Assembly: GCA_028289745.1 (NCBI GenBank)
Contig: JANQOD010000009.1
Span: forward strand, 1-16,877
Reading direction: 5' to 3'
Length of the DNA stretch: 16,877 bases
Source: Allomuricauda sp.
Lineage (GTDB): Bacteria; Bacteroidota; Bacteroidia; Flavobacteriales; Flavobacteriaceae
Shown here: in pieces, positions 15,879-16,877 of the stretch
How the letters are laid out: each line of letters starts with the position of its first letter
How positions within the stretch are numbered: the stretch's first letter is position 1
Translations under genes and position numbers: made by a program
Notes under the pieces: model-generated
What the model was told of the DNA's origin: nothing
Database searches by the model: none
The model's input: only the letters and a program-made list of their open reading frames with translations

Positions 15879-16877
15879 ATGACAAGAAAACTACCGGCAC
15901 TTTTGCTTTTTCTTCTTTCATTTGGCCTTTTCGCCCAACAGCAAGAGGGAACTTTTACCATTGACCCTCCCACGTTTGACGAAGATGATGAAATTACCAT
16001 CACCGTTTCTGGCGTTGACCCCAGTGTCTGGGGCGTAAGCGATGTCTACCTATGGGCCTGGTATTTTGATTCGTCAGGTGCACAGGCGGGAGATTCCCCA
16101 ACCAATGGCACTTGGGAAAATTCGAACGAAGTCCAAAGAATGACCGACAATGGAGACGGCACGTTCAGCTATACATTGACCCCCACAACCTTTTACGGTG
16201 CAACGGGCATTTCAAGAATAGGCATGCTGGCCAAGGCCAAGGACGGCACGGGCGACAAAAAAACCCAAGACAATGTTGTGGATGTGGGTGGCTACCAACT
16301 GGTACTGACCGCTCCGACCCAAAATACCACCTTGATAGATGCAGGCACCGAAGTAACGATTACGGCGGCGACATCAATTGCCTCCACCTATACCCTGACC
16401 GCAAATGAACGGTTGTTGACAATACGACAACCGCATCAACAGAATATAGCTATACCACTACTTTAAACACTACCACTAATTTCACCTTGGAGGCTACCGA
16501 TGGCACCAATACAGAGACCGCATCATTTACCTATGCGATTAGGCCTACAGTCACCGAGGAACCCTTGCCCGCCGGACTTTTGGATGGCTTAAATTTTGAC
16601 CCTAACGATGCTACCAGGGCCACTTTGGTGCTTTATGCCCCGGGCAAAGAGTTTGTTCACGTAATTGGCGATTTCAATAATTGGACCGTCAATGATTCGT
16701 ATTTAATGAAAAGAGATTCGACCCAAGACCGTTTTTGGCTAGAATTGACAGGGCTTACCCCCCAATTTGACCACCTCTACCAATATTTGGTCGAGCTTGA
16801 CATCAATATTGCCGATCCCTATTCCACCTTAATTTTGGATGGCTATGGAAATGACAACTTTATTGATGAAACCACCT
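15879..16877 (+). pseudogene. Secreted alpha-amylase-type protein, frameshifted and 3' truncated by the window
   Basis: ATG 15879 (or 15867, four codons earlier) opens a signal peptide with likely cleavage after LFAQ. A beta domain rich in Trp and Asp follows (about residues 25-140: VYLWAWYF, DNGDGTFSYTL), then an Ig-like stretch (TLIDAGTEVTITAA). This frame ends at 16466 with an out-of-context tail (RLLTIRQPHQQ). From 16409 another frame reads sensibly to the window end: TVVDNTTTASTEY, an Ig-like ending, then an E-set/CBM48-like domain (FVHVIGDFNNWTVND, ADPYSTLILDGYG) of the kind that precedes GH13 barrels. One missing base near 16407 (GCAAATGAACG instead of GCAAATGGAACG) would join both frames as ANGTVVDN. 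So this is either a real one-base deletion or a sequencing error. The GH13 catalytic domain, and perhaps a type IX secretion tail, are expected beyond the window and not seen. Confidence 0.75.

Noticed and set aside
16400..16412. Programmed ribosomal frameshift in the amylase gene
   Set aside because: No slippery heptamer, homopolymer run or following stem is visible at the junction (GCAAATGAACGG). A simple one-base deletion or a read error explains it better.

Overview
The window is a starch and maltodextrin utilisation locus (a sus-like PUL) from a member of the Bacteroidota, most likely a marine Flavobacteriaceae. The evidence is a TonB-linked SusC with a carboxypeptidase-like N-terminal extension, a SusD lipoprotein, SusE/SusF-like lipoproteins, Cys-Asp/Glu-rich lipoprotein N-termini, TAnnTTTG-type promoter elements and no clear Shine-Dalgarno sequences. 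I cannot name the genus reliably.

Layout. Left edge (2-391, +): the 3' part of an unrelated small four-helix membrane protein, ending in a terminator shared with the convergent operon. Left arm (445-7785, all -): a LacI-family regulator, then a cytoplasmic GH65 maltose-phosphorylase-type enzyme, a periplasmic GH13 cyclomaltodextrinase/neopullulanase-like enzyme and a GH13 alpha-amylase-like lipoprotein. The three enzyme genes are packed with a 4-nt overlap and a 5-nt gap and have their own promoter candidate just behind the regulator gene. Centre (7786-8036): a 251-bp divergent control region with a LacI-type operator candidate, an 18-bp near-palindrome, a 10-bp inverted repeat and a promoter -7 element for susC. 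Right arm (8037-15803, +): susC, susD, a SusE-like lipoprotein and a larger SusE/SusF-like lipoprotein ending in three tandem 92-95-residue modules, closed by a strong terminator. Right edge (15879-16877, +): the N-terminal part of a secreted amylase-type protein, interrupted by an apparent one-base deletion near 16407 and running off the window.

Inferred working model: surface lipoproteins and SusD capture starch and the GH13 enzymes cut it. SusC imports oligosaccharides with TonB energy, and the SusA-like GH13 trims them in the periplasm. The GH65 enzyme phosphorolyses maltose to beta-glucose 1-phosphate and glucose in the cytoplasm. The LacI regulator probably senses a maltodextrin signal and controls both arms. 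The inner-membrane maltose transporter and beta-phosphoglucomutase this pathway would need are not in the window.

I found no wholly new system. The points most worth a second look are the frameshifted amylase, the near-identical tandem modules, the susC control region, the missing pathway genes, and the hairpin directly in front of the amylase gene.
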